From Ruminococcus flavefaciens MA2007 (GTDB lineage Bacteria; Bacillota; Clostridia; Oscillospirales; Ruminococcaceae), in the NCBI RefSeq assembly GCF_000621845.1, contig NZ_JHXF01000009.1, positions 124,001-188,000 on the forward strand: a stretch of DNA of 64,000 nucleotides, written 5' to 3'. Shown here piece by piece: positions 1 through 8,091 of the stretch. Under the pieces are notes generated by a model. The model was not told the DNA's origin and searched no databases. It worked only from the letters and a program-made list of their open reading frames with translations. The position numbers and the translations under genes were made by a program. Each line of letters opens with the position of its first letter. Position 1 is the stretch's first letter.

Positions 1-1168
1 TGGCGTCTCCTGCACATTCGCGGAGGAAGTCCATAGCCTCAGCCATTATCTGTCCGCGAGTCTTGTCACGCCGCGGTACTATGCAGGCGGCATATAGGAA
101 GTCAAGTTTCAACAGTTTATAGCCCCATTCCTTGACTATGGTCTCGATAGCGTATTTGATGTATTCCCGAACCTCGGGATTATAGATATCCAGCGCATAG
201 AAGCCGCTCCAGTTTGAGCCGCCTCTGACGTATTCCTGCTTGTCGTCAAGAAGCAGCCACTCCTTGTTATTGCGGAAAATATCTGAGCTTTCCTCACAGA
301 CAAAGGGAGCAAGCCATATTCCTGGGATAAGACCATCGGCACTTATATCGTCGGCAGTCTTTTTCATGCCCTCGGGGAATTTTTTATCATCAACGGACAG
401 CCAGTCTCCGACTGCGGTCTGCCAGCCGTCGTCTATCTGGAAAACGTCAGCCTTGCAGGTGAGAGCGTCCAGACCATTGAGGTCGTCAAGTATAGTTTTT
501 TCATTTATATCCTGATAGTGGTTATACCAGCTTGTATAGCCGAAGATAGGCTTTGCAGCCCTTGGCTTTACTCCGAGCTCTGAGAAATATCTGTCAAAGA
601 CCTCGGCTTCGCCGCCCTCGGTGATAAGGAGCTTTAACGCGCACCATTCGCCGTTTATTGTAACTCCCGAACAGTCCTTTTTCAGGGAGACAAGTCCCTT
701 GTCAACATGGGTGATGATCTGTGTGAAGCCTGTATTTTCGGCAAGAGAGCCGATAAAGATATAGTGTGTATCATTGCGGATATAGCCGTATGACCAGCCG
801 TGCATATCATCGCCGTAATCTGCAAAATTATAGTCGCCGTACTGTGAAAAGGCGTATTTTTCACGGATAGCGCAGGGAATATGTCCGATACCGCGCATTT
901 TTCCGTCAACAGGACGCTCCACTGAGTCTGTCCACGACTGATAGCCGTTTAGGAATATCTTATCATTGTCTCTGAAGTCGTATTCAAACTCCGCGCAAAG
1001 CTTCTGAATGGTTATTTCGTCGTTTGCTTTGAGCTTTACGGTGAAAACATCGCCGTCGGTATTTATCTCAAGCTTCATGCGCTCGTTGCACACAGAGCTG
1101 GACGTTATTGCCATAAAGTCGTTTTCGCCGTCATTATAAAGGAATTGCAGGGATTTGAATCTAAGCAT
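1..1168 (-). CDS. Alpha-galactosidase (GH36-like), 3' part outside window
   Basis: Hydrolyses terminal alpha-galactosides, probably raffinose-type oligosaccharides or galactomannan side chains, in the cytoplasm (no signal peptide is seen). The frame stays open from ATG 1168 to the window edge, so the C-terminus is missing. Visible motifs are NGYQSW near residue 78, FQIDDGW, and LLKLDFLY, where the Asp of the K-x-D pattern is the GH36 nucleophile. The start overlaps the end of the upstream symporter gene by 8 bases, and a GGAGG lies just before it, so the two genes are probably translationally coupled. This pairing with a GPH-type transporter supports uptake followed by intracellular hydrolysis. 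Family assignment is from motifs only; substrate is inferred. Confidence 0.85.
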   Translation of the reverse strand, partial: MLRFKSLQFLYNDGENDFMAITSSSVCNERMKLEINTDGDVFTVKLKANDEITIQKLCAEFEYDFRDNDKIFLNGYQSWTDSVERPVDGKMRGIGHIPCAIREKYAFSQYGDYNFADYGDDMHGWSYGYIRNDTHYIFIGSLAENTGFTQIITHVDKGLVSLKKDCSGVTINGEWCALKLLITEGGEAEVFDRYFSELGVKPRAAKPIFGYTSWYNHYQDINEKTILDDLNGLDALTCKADVFQIDDGWQTAVGDWLSVDDKKFPEGMKKTADDISADGLIPGIWLAPFVCEESSDIFRNNKEWLLLDDKQEYVRGGSNWSGFYALDIYNPEVREYIKYAIETIVKEWGYKLLKLDFLYAACIVPRRDKTRGQIMAEAMDFLRECAGDA

Positions 1169-2549
1169 TTTTCTGTCCTCCCTCGATACGGTCAATGACC
1201 TTCTTTTCGTTGTATTTGAGGAAAACTATTCCGCCAAGCAGGCAGAGACCTGCCGCTAACAGAGCTGTAAGACGGTATCCGAGACCGTAGCCTGACTCGC
1301 CCTTTTCAACATCGCCGCCGATAAGAGCGATACTTGTGAACATGAGCATAGCAAGGGACTGTCCCAGCTTGAATGCAAAGGTACGTGCAGCATAGAACAT
1401 ACCCTGTCTGCTCTCGCCTGTGTCGAGCTTGTCTGCTTCTGATATATCAGCAACTACAGCCTGTGGGAGTATGCCAAGTATCGCCATTGGCACAGCTGCA
1501 AGAACAGCTATGATAACTCCGTATGCAAACGGCGGTATAGCGAGTATACCAGCGGCTGCGGTAACGAGAAAGGCAAAGGAGAAGAACAGGAAAGCGAATG
1601 CTATGAGCTTCTTTTTGCCCAGCTTCTTTGAGAAGATGTTTACCAGCGGATAAAACGCCAGTGAAACAACTGTCATTATTGCAAACAGTGGGAATGTCAT
1701 GCCCGAATCAAGTCCAAGAAGAACTGTTATATAGAATGAAAGACCTGTCTGGAACAGTGTAAGACCTACCCAGTAGAGAATATCAGAGCATACGAATATG
1801 CGGAAGTCCTTGTTTTTAAAGGTGGCAAGAAGCGAGCTGAATGCCGAGCTTTTGCTGGGAGTAGTGTCTGCGTACTGGTTTTCGTCGATAAGGAATGCAG
1901 GGACCAGCATACAGATAACGGCTACAGCTGCAAGTATAGTTATAGTTATGCGGTAGCTGTTTGCGTAGCCCATGCTTTCGAGGAACATACCTGCGATATT
2001 CGGAACGAGGTATGCAACGGCAGTGCCGAAGAAATAAGTAACTGAGATAAATGTGGAAAGATTTATTCTTGCGTTTTGTGTGCTGCCCAGCTCAGGTATA
2101 AGAGCGTTATATGGCGTACAGTAGCAGGTCATGCAGAAGTAGAACATCATTGCAAATACAAAGAGAGTAGCAGCGTTTCCGAAGCTGCCTGCCTCAAAGG
2201 GCGATATGAACATGAGAACTGTTACGGCGCCAAAGGGGATAGCCGCAAAGCGCATAAAGGGGATACGTCTGCCCCATTTGTGCTTCAATGAATCGGATTT
2301 TCCGGCAACAAGGGGATCGGTCACAGCGTCAAAGATACGTCCGAAAGCTGTGATGATACCGATAGCGGTGAGACCTATGAAAGTGCCCTTGGGTATGAAC
2401 TGGAGCTGACCTTTTGCAAGCTCCTCCTGACTTGGCTGATAGAAGAATACGAGCCAGTTGGCGATTATTCCCGAAAGCAGCGACCAGCCAAGCTGACCTA
2501 TTGCAAATATCCATAATATCTTGTTTGTCGCAACTTTTCTGTTCTCCAT
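1161..2549 (-). CDS. MFS/GPH-family sugar:cation symporter
   Basis: Twelve-helix inner-membrane carrier of the glycoside-pentoside-hexuronide type (MelB-like). It probably imports the galactoside cleaved by the adjacent alpha-galactosidase. The N-terminal part shows ILWIFAIGQLGWS, then the family's loop motif near DAVTDPLVAGKSDS and WGRRIPFM (positive loop 2-3). ATG 2549 is preferred over GTG 2558 because an AAAGGAG lies 8 bases before the ATG and would overlap the GTG. The start is 5 bases after the stop of the TetR gene, and the end overlaps the start of the alpha-galactosidase gene. This is therefore the middle gene of a regulator-transporter-hydrolase operon. Transport role is well supported by family; substrate is inferred. 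Confidence 0.87.
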   Translation of the reverse strand: MENRKVATNKILWIFAIGQLGWSLLSGIIANWLVFFYQPSQEELAKGQLQFIPKGTFIGLTAIGIITAFGRIFDAVTDPLVAGKSDSLKHKWGRRIPFMRFAAIPFGAVTVLMFISPFEAGSFGNAATLFVFAMMFYFCMTCYCTPYNALIPELGSTQNARINLSTFISVTYFFGTAVAYLVPNIAGMFLESMGYANSYRITITILAAVAVICMLVPAFLIDENQYADTTPSKSSAFSSLLATFKNKDFRIFVCSDILYWVGLTLFQTGLSFYITVLLGLDSGMTFPLFAIMTVVSLAFYPLVNIFSKKLGKKKLIAFAFLFFSFAFLVTAAAGILAIPPFAYGVIIAVLAAVPMAILGILPQAVVADISEADKLDTGESRQGMFYAARTFAFKLGQSLAMLMFTSIALIGGDVEKGESGYGLGYRLTALLAAGLCLLGGIVFLKYNEKKVIDRIEGGQKNA

Positions 2550-2554
2550 AAGGT

Positions 2555-3202
2555 TCACTCCTTTCTAAGGAAGAAAACGGCTGTCTCAATGATAGTCCCG
2601 AGCTCGTCAACAGCGTGAGAGAAGTCATCACCCGGGAGAAGCTCTCCCTGAATGAGCTTCTTGCTGAGCTCCATAAGAGTGTGTGCGTAGGAAAGGTAGA
2701 ATAGGCGTATATTCGGTATCTCGCGGACCGTACCGTCATACAGTCCCGTAAGATAAGCGTTTTCAAAAACGGGGTAGAAGTTTATGATAGACTTCTCGTA
2801 GTTTTTCAGATCCTGCTTGGGAATATCTCCTGACATGAGCATGAGGTCGAACTCCGAGAGAAGTTTCATAAAACCCGGGTGTGCCTCGTAGAGAACTATG
2901 AACATTCTCATCAGGTCATTGACCTGCTTAATGCCTGACTGAGCAAGAAAGACATCGGATTCAAAGATACCGCTGAACATCTTGTTGAGCTCGTTCCACA
3001 TATAGGTCATGGCAGCGATAGTGATACCGTTTTTTGTGCCGAAATAGCGATAAAGAGTAGCTACGCCTACACCGCTTTCCTCAGCGATATCGGTCATCTT
3101 GACAGCTTCGATACCGTTTTTGAGAAAGAGCTGAGCGCTGACTTCTACAGCCTTGTCGAATCGTTGATTTTTCAAATTATCCTGCGAAAATGCGTTTTCC
3201 AC
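2555..3202 (-). CDS. TetR/AcrR-family transcriptional regulator
   Basis: DNA-binding repressor, 215 residues, the usual family length. The N-terminal helix-turn-helix (about residues 15-60) contains MTDIAEESGVGVATLYRYFG, a typical TetR recognition segment; the rest is a helical ligand-binding domain. The start is GTG 3202 with AGGAGG 8 bases upstream. The gene heads the operon with the symporter and alpha-galactosidase. A strong promoter precedes it, with a 19-base near-perfect palindrome directly downstream of the predicted transcription start, so negative autoregulation is likely. The inducer is unknown; a galactoside or a metabolite of the divergent gene's product is possible. Confidence 0.9.
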   Translation of the reverse strand: MENAFSQDNLKNQRFDKAVEVSAQLFLKNGIEAVKMTDIAEESGVGVATLYRYFGTKNGITIAAMTYMWNELNKMFSGIFESDVFLAQSGIKQVNDLMRMFIVLYEAHPGFMKLLSEFDLMLMSGDIPKQDLKNYEKSIINFYPVFENAYLTGLYDGTVREIPNIRLFYLSYAHTLMELSKKLIQGELLPGDDFSHAVDELGTIIETAVFFLRKE

Positions 3203-3240
3203 TTGACAAACCTCCTTTTTTGTGATAGACTATATATCAG

Positions 3241-3259
3241 ATGATAGACAGCCTATCAT
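3241..3259. promoter_or_regulatory. Palindromic operator, probable TetR binding site
   Basis: A 19-base inverted repeat with arms ATGATAGAC and GCCTATCAT around a central A; the arms differ at one pair. It lies at about +5 to +23 of the regulator's own promoter. A second, weaker copy (TGATAGAC/ATATATCA, 3223-3239) overlaps a possible plus-strand promoter (TTGACA 3203-3208, TAGACT 3226-3231) for the divergent gene at 3317. TetR proteins typically bind such sites; that this one does is inferred from position. Confidence 0.65.
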
Positions 3260-3269
3260 TGTTAAATTA

Positions 3270-3298
3270 ATTGTATCATATTTTACGCATTTTGTCAA
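3270..3298 (-). promoter_or_regulatory. Sigma-A promoter of the TetR operon
   Basis: Read on the minus strand: -35 TTGACA (3298-3293), a 17-base spacer, and -10 TACAAT (3275-3270). Transcription would start near 3263, immediately before the palindrome at 3241-3259. Confidence 0.8.
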
Positions 3299-3316
3299 GA
3301 CCTTGGAGGTATTTTT

Positions 3317-4771
3317 ATGGACAGATCAAAATTTATCTTTGGCAATGAAATATCCCGAAAAGCTTACAAAAAGGCAGTTAAGACAAAAGCAAAATTCATT
3401 GATAAATACGGCGACGATTCCGACGCTGTATATCACCTTGCCGAGGTTGAAGCTCCTGCTGTAGGAAAGCCGCTGGGCGTCCGCAAAATAGTCATCGGTA
3501 AGGAGAGCACCTGCAAATTTGACGACAAGAGCCTTGTTATAGGCAATATCCGTATGGGCTTCGGACACTACAGGATATCCATGGCTATAGCTTCAGCTGC
3601 TCATGCTATGGGCTATACGCCTTATTGGTTCGACCTGCACTCATTCAAGGAGGCGTCCTGCGGCAAGATAATCGCTCAGCAGAACGAGCTGTATTCCCTT
3701 GGTTCACGCCTGTCTCAGCGCTTTGCACTTTTCAATAAAATAGTTTGGGAGCCTCTCAACAGCGAGGGATTCCGCAAGCTGACCTATAACAGCTCCGACC
3801 AGAAAACAGCGGAGCTTATGACTGCTGTATTCAAAGAGCTCCCGAAGGATATCCCTTATGTGGCAACTCATGTATGGCCGTCACAGGCGGCAGTCCACGC
3901 AGGGCTCACCCATGTTGTAAACGCTATCCCCGATAACTGGCCCATGGGACTTCATCTTTCCGAGGGCGCTGTCCATGCGGTGCAGACTCCGTCGGCTTAC
4001 CTTGGCTACAGAGCTCTCCGCGGAATGGACAAGAAGCGTCAGCTAAAGCCTATGCCCAAGGACGCCATAGTTTACACAGGTCACTATATCGACCATGAGC
4101 TTGTAAGCAATATCGAGGCGGATTGCCAGAAGCGTATAGACAGAGTCAACAGCAAAAAGCCTGTCCGCTGGCTCATGTCCGTAGGCGGAGCAGGCGCACA
4201 GAAGGAGATATTCATTGCAGTTATCCGAAAGCTTCTTCCTGCTATAAAGGCGAGAAAAGCTGTGCTTTTCATAAATGTGGGCGACCATTCAAAGGTATGG
4301 CATGAGCTTGTTGCGGCAGTTCCGCAGATGAAGCCGTTTCTCCGTGAGCATTTCGACGATTTTGACGAGACCGCAAGCTTCTGTGAGGAAGCTTACAGCG
4401 GCGAGGTCAGCGGTATCCACGCTTTCTGTCATTCCGATATATTTGCCGCAGTTTACTCAACGAATCTGCTTATGAGGTGCAGCGACGTCCTCATCACAAA
4501 GCCAAGTGAGCTTGCGTTTTATCCCATACCCAAGCTTATGATAAAGCGTGTAGGCGGTCATGAGGCATGGGGAGCTATCCGCGCTGCCGAGATAGGCGAC
4601 GGTACATATGAGTGTTCAACGCCTGCGGAGACTGCTGCCATGATAGACATGATCCAGCATGGCAGGGACATCATCGAGAAGATGTGCGGATACATTCTCA
4701 CCGCCAAAAAAGCAGGAGTTTACAACGGAGCATACCGCGCCGTTGAGCTTGCTGTGGGCAAAAACAAATAA
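3317..4771 (+). CDS. GT-B-like glycosyltransferase family protein, function unknown
   Basis: 484 residues, no signal peptide or membrane helix, so probably cytoplasmic. The segment GNIRMGFGHYRISMA (about residues 75-90) resembles the glycine-rich donor-domain loop of MurG and diacylglycerol-glucosyltransferase-like GT-B enzymes, and the C-terminal half (SDVLITKPSELAFYPIPKL) resembles their nucleotide-sugar-binding region. The first 70 residues are a basic extension of unknown role. The RBS is GGAGG 7 bases before the ATG. It is divergent from the TetR gene and shares its regulatory region, so the same repressor may control it. A terminator follows directly. I do not recognise a named family; the glycosyltransferase call is a fold-level guess. 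Confidence 0.55.
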   Translation: MDRSKFIFGNEISRKAYKKAVKTKAKFIDKYGDDSDAVYHLAEVEAPAVGKPLGVRKIVIGKESTCKFDDKSLVIGNIRMGFGHYRISMAIASAAHAMGYTPYWFDLHSFKEASCGKIIAQQNELYSLGSRLSQRFALFNKIVWEPLNSEGFRKLTYNSSDQKTAELMTAVFKELPKDIPYVATHVWPSQAAVHAGLTHVVNAIPDNWPMGLHLSEGAVHAVQTPSAYLGYRALRGMDKKRQLKPMPKDAIVYTGHYIDHELVSNIEADCQKRIDRVNSKKPVRWLMSVGGAGAQKEIFIAVIRKLLPAIKARKAVLFINVGDHSKVWHELVAAVPQMKPFLREHFDDFDETASFCEEAYSGEVSGIHAFCHSDIFAAVYSTNLLMRCSDVLITKPSELAFYPIPKLMIKRVGGHEAWGAIRAAEIGDGTYECSTPAETAAMIDMIQHGRDIIEKMCGYILTAKKAGVYNGAYRAVELAVGKNK

Positions 4772-4777
4772 TGATCA

Positions 4778-4822
4778 GCCGTGTTTCCTGAGCTTTGCGC
4801 AGGGAACGCGGCTTTGCTTTTT
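4778..4822 (+). terminator. Rho-independent terminator
   Basis: Hairpin with 13-base arms (4778-4790 and 4800-4812, two G-U pairs) followed by a T-rich tract. It ends the GT-B-like gene. Confidence 0.8.
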
Positions 4823-4908
4823 GCACAAAAATATCAGATGAGTGATGTGTAAATCGCTGAAATTCACGTTCAATCTTTGAAATGTCCACCATATATGTAA
4901 ATAGTAGG

Positions 4909-4937
4909 TTGTCTTATCATATTAGTTGAAGTATAAT
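4909..4937 (+). promoter_or_regulatory. Sigma-A promoter of the GH11 esterase gene
   Basis: -35 TTGTCT at 4909-4914, a 17-base spacer, and -10 TATAAT at 4932-4937. It lies 40 bases before the ATG. Confidence 0.75.
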
Positions 4938-4977
4938 ATGATTGGAGAAATTTGCATTTTTTAAAGGAGTGATACTA

Positions 4978-7587
4978 ATGAAGCATTCAAAAATCTTCGG
5001 GAAAATGCTTTCTGCTGTTACAGCGTCTGCATTGCTGTTGGTAGGCAACACAGCTTTCCCCGAAATAGGCACAATGACCGCTAAGGCTGCCGATGCGCAG
5101 GACAGAGGCAACATAGGCGGCTACGACTACGAAATGTGGAATCAGAACGGTACAGGACAGGCGTCAATGAAACCAAGCGCAGGCTCCTTTACCTGTTCAT
5201 GGAGCAACATTGAGAACTTCCTCGCTCGTATGGGAAAGAACTACGACAGCAAGAAGCTCAATTACAAGGACATAGGCAATAATATCGTCCTTACCTATGA
5301 TGTTGAGTATTCACCGAGAGGAAATTCCTATATGTGCGTTTACGGCTGGACAAGAAAGCCTCTCATGGAGTATTATATCGTTGAGGGCTGGGGCAGCTGG
5401 AGACCTATCGCAGGTGACGCAGAGAGAAAAGGCACGGTAACTCTCGACGGAAATACCTATGACATTGCCAAGACAATGCGCTATAATCAGCCTTCGCTGG
5501 ACGGTACCCAGACATTCCCTCAGTACTGGAGCGTTCGTCAGACCAGCGGCTCAAGAGATAATGTTCAGAATAATATGAAGGGCACTATCCATGTAAGCAA
5601 GCATTTTGACGCATGGTCAAAGGCAGGACTTGATATGTCGGGCACTCTTTATGAAGTATCTCTCAATATCGAGGGCTACAGGTCCAACGGCTCAGCTAAC
5701 GTAAAGAGCGTAAGAGTTTACGAGAATTACGATGACGGCGGAGAGAATCCCAATCCCGGCACATCTGAGGAGCAGCCAAAGACAACTGTAGAGCCTGATG
5801 AGAATGGCTACTACTTCAACGATACCTTTGACAGCGGCGTTGGCGACTGGGCAGGCAGAGGCGCAGCCACAGTTGATACGACCACTTCTGAGAAGTTCGC
5901 AGGTACAGGCTCACTGAGCGTATCAGGCAGAACAGCTAACTGGAACGGCGCTGTAAAGGCTCTTGATACTTCAACATTCAAGCCAGGTGAGACCTACAGC
6001 TTTGCTGTAAACGCTATGTACAAGAGCGGCGGCTCTGAGGAGAAGTTCAAGCTTACTCTTCAGTACAATGACGGTACAGGCGCACAGTACAGCGAGGTAG
6101 CTTCTGCTTCTACAACAGCAGGCGACTGGGTACAGCTTGCAAATCCGAGCTATACTATCCCTGCTGGTGCAACAGACCTCCAGCTTTATGTTGAGACAGT
6201 TGATACCGATATAGATTTCTATATCGACGAGGCAATAGGCGCAAAGAGCGGCACAGAGATAAAGGGAGCAGACGGTCCGAAGGTAGTTATCCTCGGTGAT
6301 GCTAACTTCGACGGCGCTGTAAACTCATTCGACCTTGTAGCAGCAAGAAAGGCTATCCTTGCAGGAAATGCAAGCGGTTCAGACCTTAAAGCTGCCGATG
6401 TTGACCAGAACGGCAAGCTTGAAACAGCTGACCTTGTTCTTATCCAGTCCTTTGTTATCGGTAAGATAAGCGAATGGCCCGAGCCGCCAGAGCCCGAGAA
6501 GCCTGATTATGATACCTCCAAGTGGGATAACTACAAGGAGACAGCTTCTGCTCAGTATATCGACTTCTACAAGAGCTCGATAAAGCACATGGGCAACACA
6601 TACAGACTCACCCAGAAGCTGGCAGCAGCTGAAAACGGCGAGTCTCTTACAGTAGCTTACCTCGGCGGTTCAATTACCGAGGGCAAGAACTACACAACAC
6701 CATTTTCCAACTACCTCAGGACAACATTTGCAAAGGGCAGCTTCAAGGAGATAAACGCAGGTCTTTCGGGAACATCTTCCGTTGTAGGACTGGTCCGCAG
6801 CGAGAAGCAGATAGTCGAGCAGAAGCCCGATATCATCTTCCTTGAATTCTCCGTAAATGACCATGAGGATATCATGTACAAGAAGTGCTTTGAGAGCTGT
6901 ATCAAGAAGTTCCTTGATATGCCTAATGAGCCTGCTGTTGGTATCGTTATCACACGTTCAAAGGGCGGCTTCTCAAGTCAGGCACAGATGTATCCTATCG
7001 GCAAGAACTTCGATATCCCTGTAATCAGCATGGACGACGCACTTACAAAGGCGTTCAACAGCAAATTCCTCCAGGCAAGCGACTACTACACAGACGAGTA
7101 CCACCCACACCAGAAGGGCGGACAGCTTGTAGCAGATTGTATGGCATATTATGTTCGTCAGGCATTAAAGACTGAGAATCAGTCCGCAGGCTACACACAG
7201 CCTACAAAGTACGTTTACGGCGCAGAGTACGCTTCATGCGTAAATGTTGATCCGAAGACACTCACAAACTTCAATGCGGGTTCATGGAAGGCAGGAACAG
7301 GCTATAACTCACTGCCATACTCCTACACTCTTAATGGCGGAAGTCCTATGACATTCAAGACACAGGGTAAGGGCTTCATAGTTGTATTCAAGGCTAACAG
7401 CTCGGGTATGGGCAGCATCAATGTTACTGTAAACGGCAAGACTACAAAGATCAACGGCAACAAGCAGTACACATGGGGTGGTCCTGACGCAGAGCTTGGC
7501 TACTATCAGAATACTACGGGGGACCTTGATGTTTCAATCACAGGAAGCGGCAGCTTCACAATTTGGGGCATAGGTCTCATAAAGTAA
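4978..7587 (+). CDS. GH11 xylanase - CBM22 - dockerin - SGNH esterase, multidomain
   Basis: Secreted bifunctional xylan-degrading enzyme, 869 residues from ATG 4978 (AAAGGAG 8 bases upstream). A signal peptide covers about 1-38 (TAKAADA cleavage region). The GH11 endo-xylanase domain is about 43-249, with nucleophile Glu131 (MEYYIVE) and acid/base Glu232 (EGYRSNG). A CBM22-like module lies at about 275-421. A dockerin (about 440-496; GDANFDGAVNSFDL and VDQNGKLETADL calcium loops) sits internally. A GDSL/SGNH esterase follows from about 527, with Ser565 (GGSIT), NAGLSGT, FSVND, and Asp706-x-x-His709; acetylxylan esterase is likely. A C-terminal beta-rich region from about 740 is unassigned. 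The dockerin should attach the enzyme to a cellulosomal scaffoldin. Xylanase and esterase fusion fits removal of acetyl groups during xylan cleavage. Confidence 0.95.
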   Translation: MKHSKIFGKMLSAVTASALLLVGNTAFPEIGTMTAKAADAQDRGNIGGYDYEMWNQNGTGQASMKPSAGSFTCSWSNIENFLARMGKNYDSKKLNYKDIGNNIVLTYDVEYSPRGNSYMCVYGWTRKPLMEYYIVEGWGSWRPIAGDAERKGTVTLDGNTYDIAKTMRYNQPSLDGTQTFPQYWSVRQTSGSRDNVQNNMKGTIHVSKHFDAWSKAGLDMSGTLYEVSLNIEGYRSNGSANVKSVRVYENYDDGGENPNPGTSEEQPKTTVEPDENGYYFNDTFDSGVGDWAGRGAATVDTTTSEKFAGTGSLSVSGRTANWNGAVKALDTSTFKPGETYSFAVNAMYKSGGSEEKFKLTLQYNDGTGAQYSEVASASTTAGDWVQLANPSYTIPAGATDLQLYVETVDTDIDFYIDEAIGAKSGTEIKGADGPKVVILGDANFDGAVNSFDLVAARKAILAGNASGSDLKAADVDQNGKLETADLVLIQSFVIGKISEWPEPPEPEKPDYDTSKWDNYKETASAQYIDFYKSSIKHMGNTYRLTQKLAAAENGESLTVAYLGGSITEGKNYTTPFSNYLRTTFAKGSFKEINAGLSGTSSVVGLVRSEKQIVEQKPDIIFLEFSVNDHEDIMYKKCFESCIKKFLDMPNEPAVGIVITRSKGGFSSQAQMYPIGKNFDIPVISMDDALTKAFNSKFLQASDYYTDEYHPHQKGGQLVADCMAYYVRQALKTENQSAGYTQPTKYVYGAEYASCVNVDPKTLTNFNAGSWKAGTGYNSLPYSYTLNGGSPMTFKTQGKGFIVVFKANSSGMGSINVTVNGKTTKINGNKQYTWGGPDAELGYYQNTTGDLDVSITGSGSFTIWGIGLIK

Positions 7588-7600
7588 AATTCAACATTAA

Positions 7601-7630
7601 AAGCTCCGACCTTGTGTCGGAGCTTTTTTG
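7601..7630 (+). terminator. Rho-independent terminator
   Basis: Perfect 10-base arms AAGCTCCGAC (7601-7610) and GTCGGAGCTT (7616-7625) followed by a T run, 13 bases after the GH11 gene. Confidence 0.9.
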
Positions 7631-7716
7631 TGCCATAAGATACAATAAAGCACAAAAAACTATTGATTTTTGGGATAAAATAGTATAGAATAATAGTGAT
7701 TAGTTATTAGTGATCA

Positions 7717-7743
7717 GTAGGGGACGGCGTTCTCGACGTCCCG
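7717..7743. repeat. GC-rich palindromic intergenic repeat, copy 1
   Basis: A GTAGGGGACG...CGTCCC imperfect palindrome of 27 bases, the same unit as copies at 10997-11023 and 11059-11084 and a half copy at 49503-49516. It lies 16 bases before the next ATG, so it forms part of that gene's leader. Confidence 0.75.
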
Positions 7744-7759
7744 AAAAAAGGAGTAAAAA

Positions 7760-8077
7760 ATGGCATCATCAAAAGACTATCTTGAATACGTACTGGAACA
7801 GCTTTCAGAGCTTAACGACATAACATACCGTGCTATGATGGGGGAATACATCATCTACTATCAGGGCAGAGTCATCGGGGGGATCTACGATGACAGATTT
7901 CTTGTGAAGAACACAAAAACTGCAAGAGCGCTTATGCCTGATGTGTCCCTTGAGCTTCCCTATGAGGGCGCAAAGGAAATGCTTCTTGTGGAGAATATTG
8001 AGAACAAGGCTTTTCTTAAAGAATTATTTGAGTCAATGGTAAACGAACTGCCATTGCCTAAGAAAAAAAGTAAATAG
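7760..8077 (+). CDS. TfoX N-terminal domain protein
   Basis: 105-residue cytoplasmic protein that matches the TfoX_N fold across its length (YLEYVLEQLSELNDITYRAMMGEY, then GGIYDDRFLVKNT). Stand-alone TfoX_N proteins are common in Firmicutes and have no settled biochemical role. The family name comes from competence regulation in Haemophilus and should not be carried over. The C-terminus is lysine-rich (KKKSK). RBS AAAGGAG precedes the ATG. It is 14 bases upstream of the next gene and could be cotranscribed, though the functions seem unrelated. Confidence 0.8.
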   Translation: MASSKDYLEYVLEQLSELNDITYRAMMGEYIIYYQGRVIGGIYDDRFLVKNTKTARALMPDVSLELPYEGAKEMLLVENIENKAFLKELFESMVNELPLPKKKSK

Positions 8078-8091
8078 AGGAGGTTTAGGGA

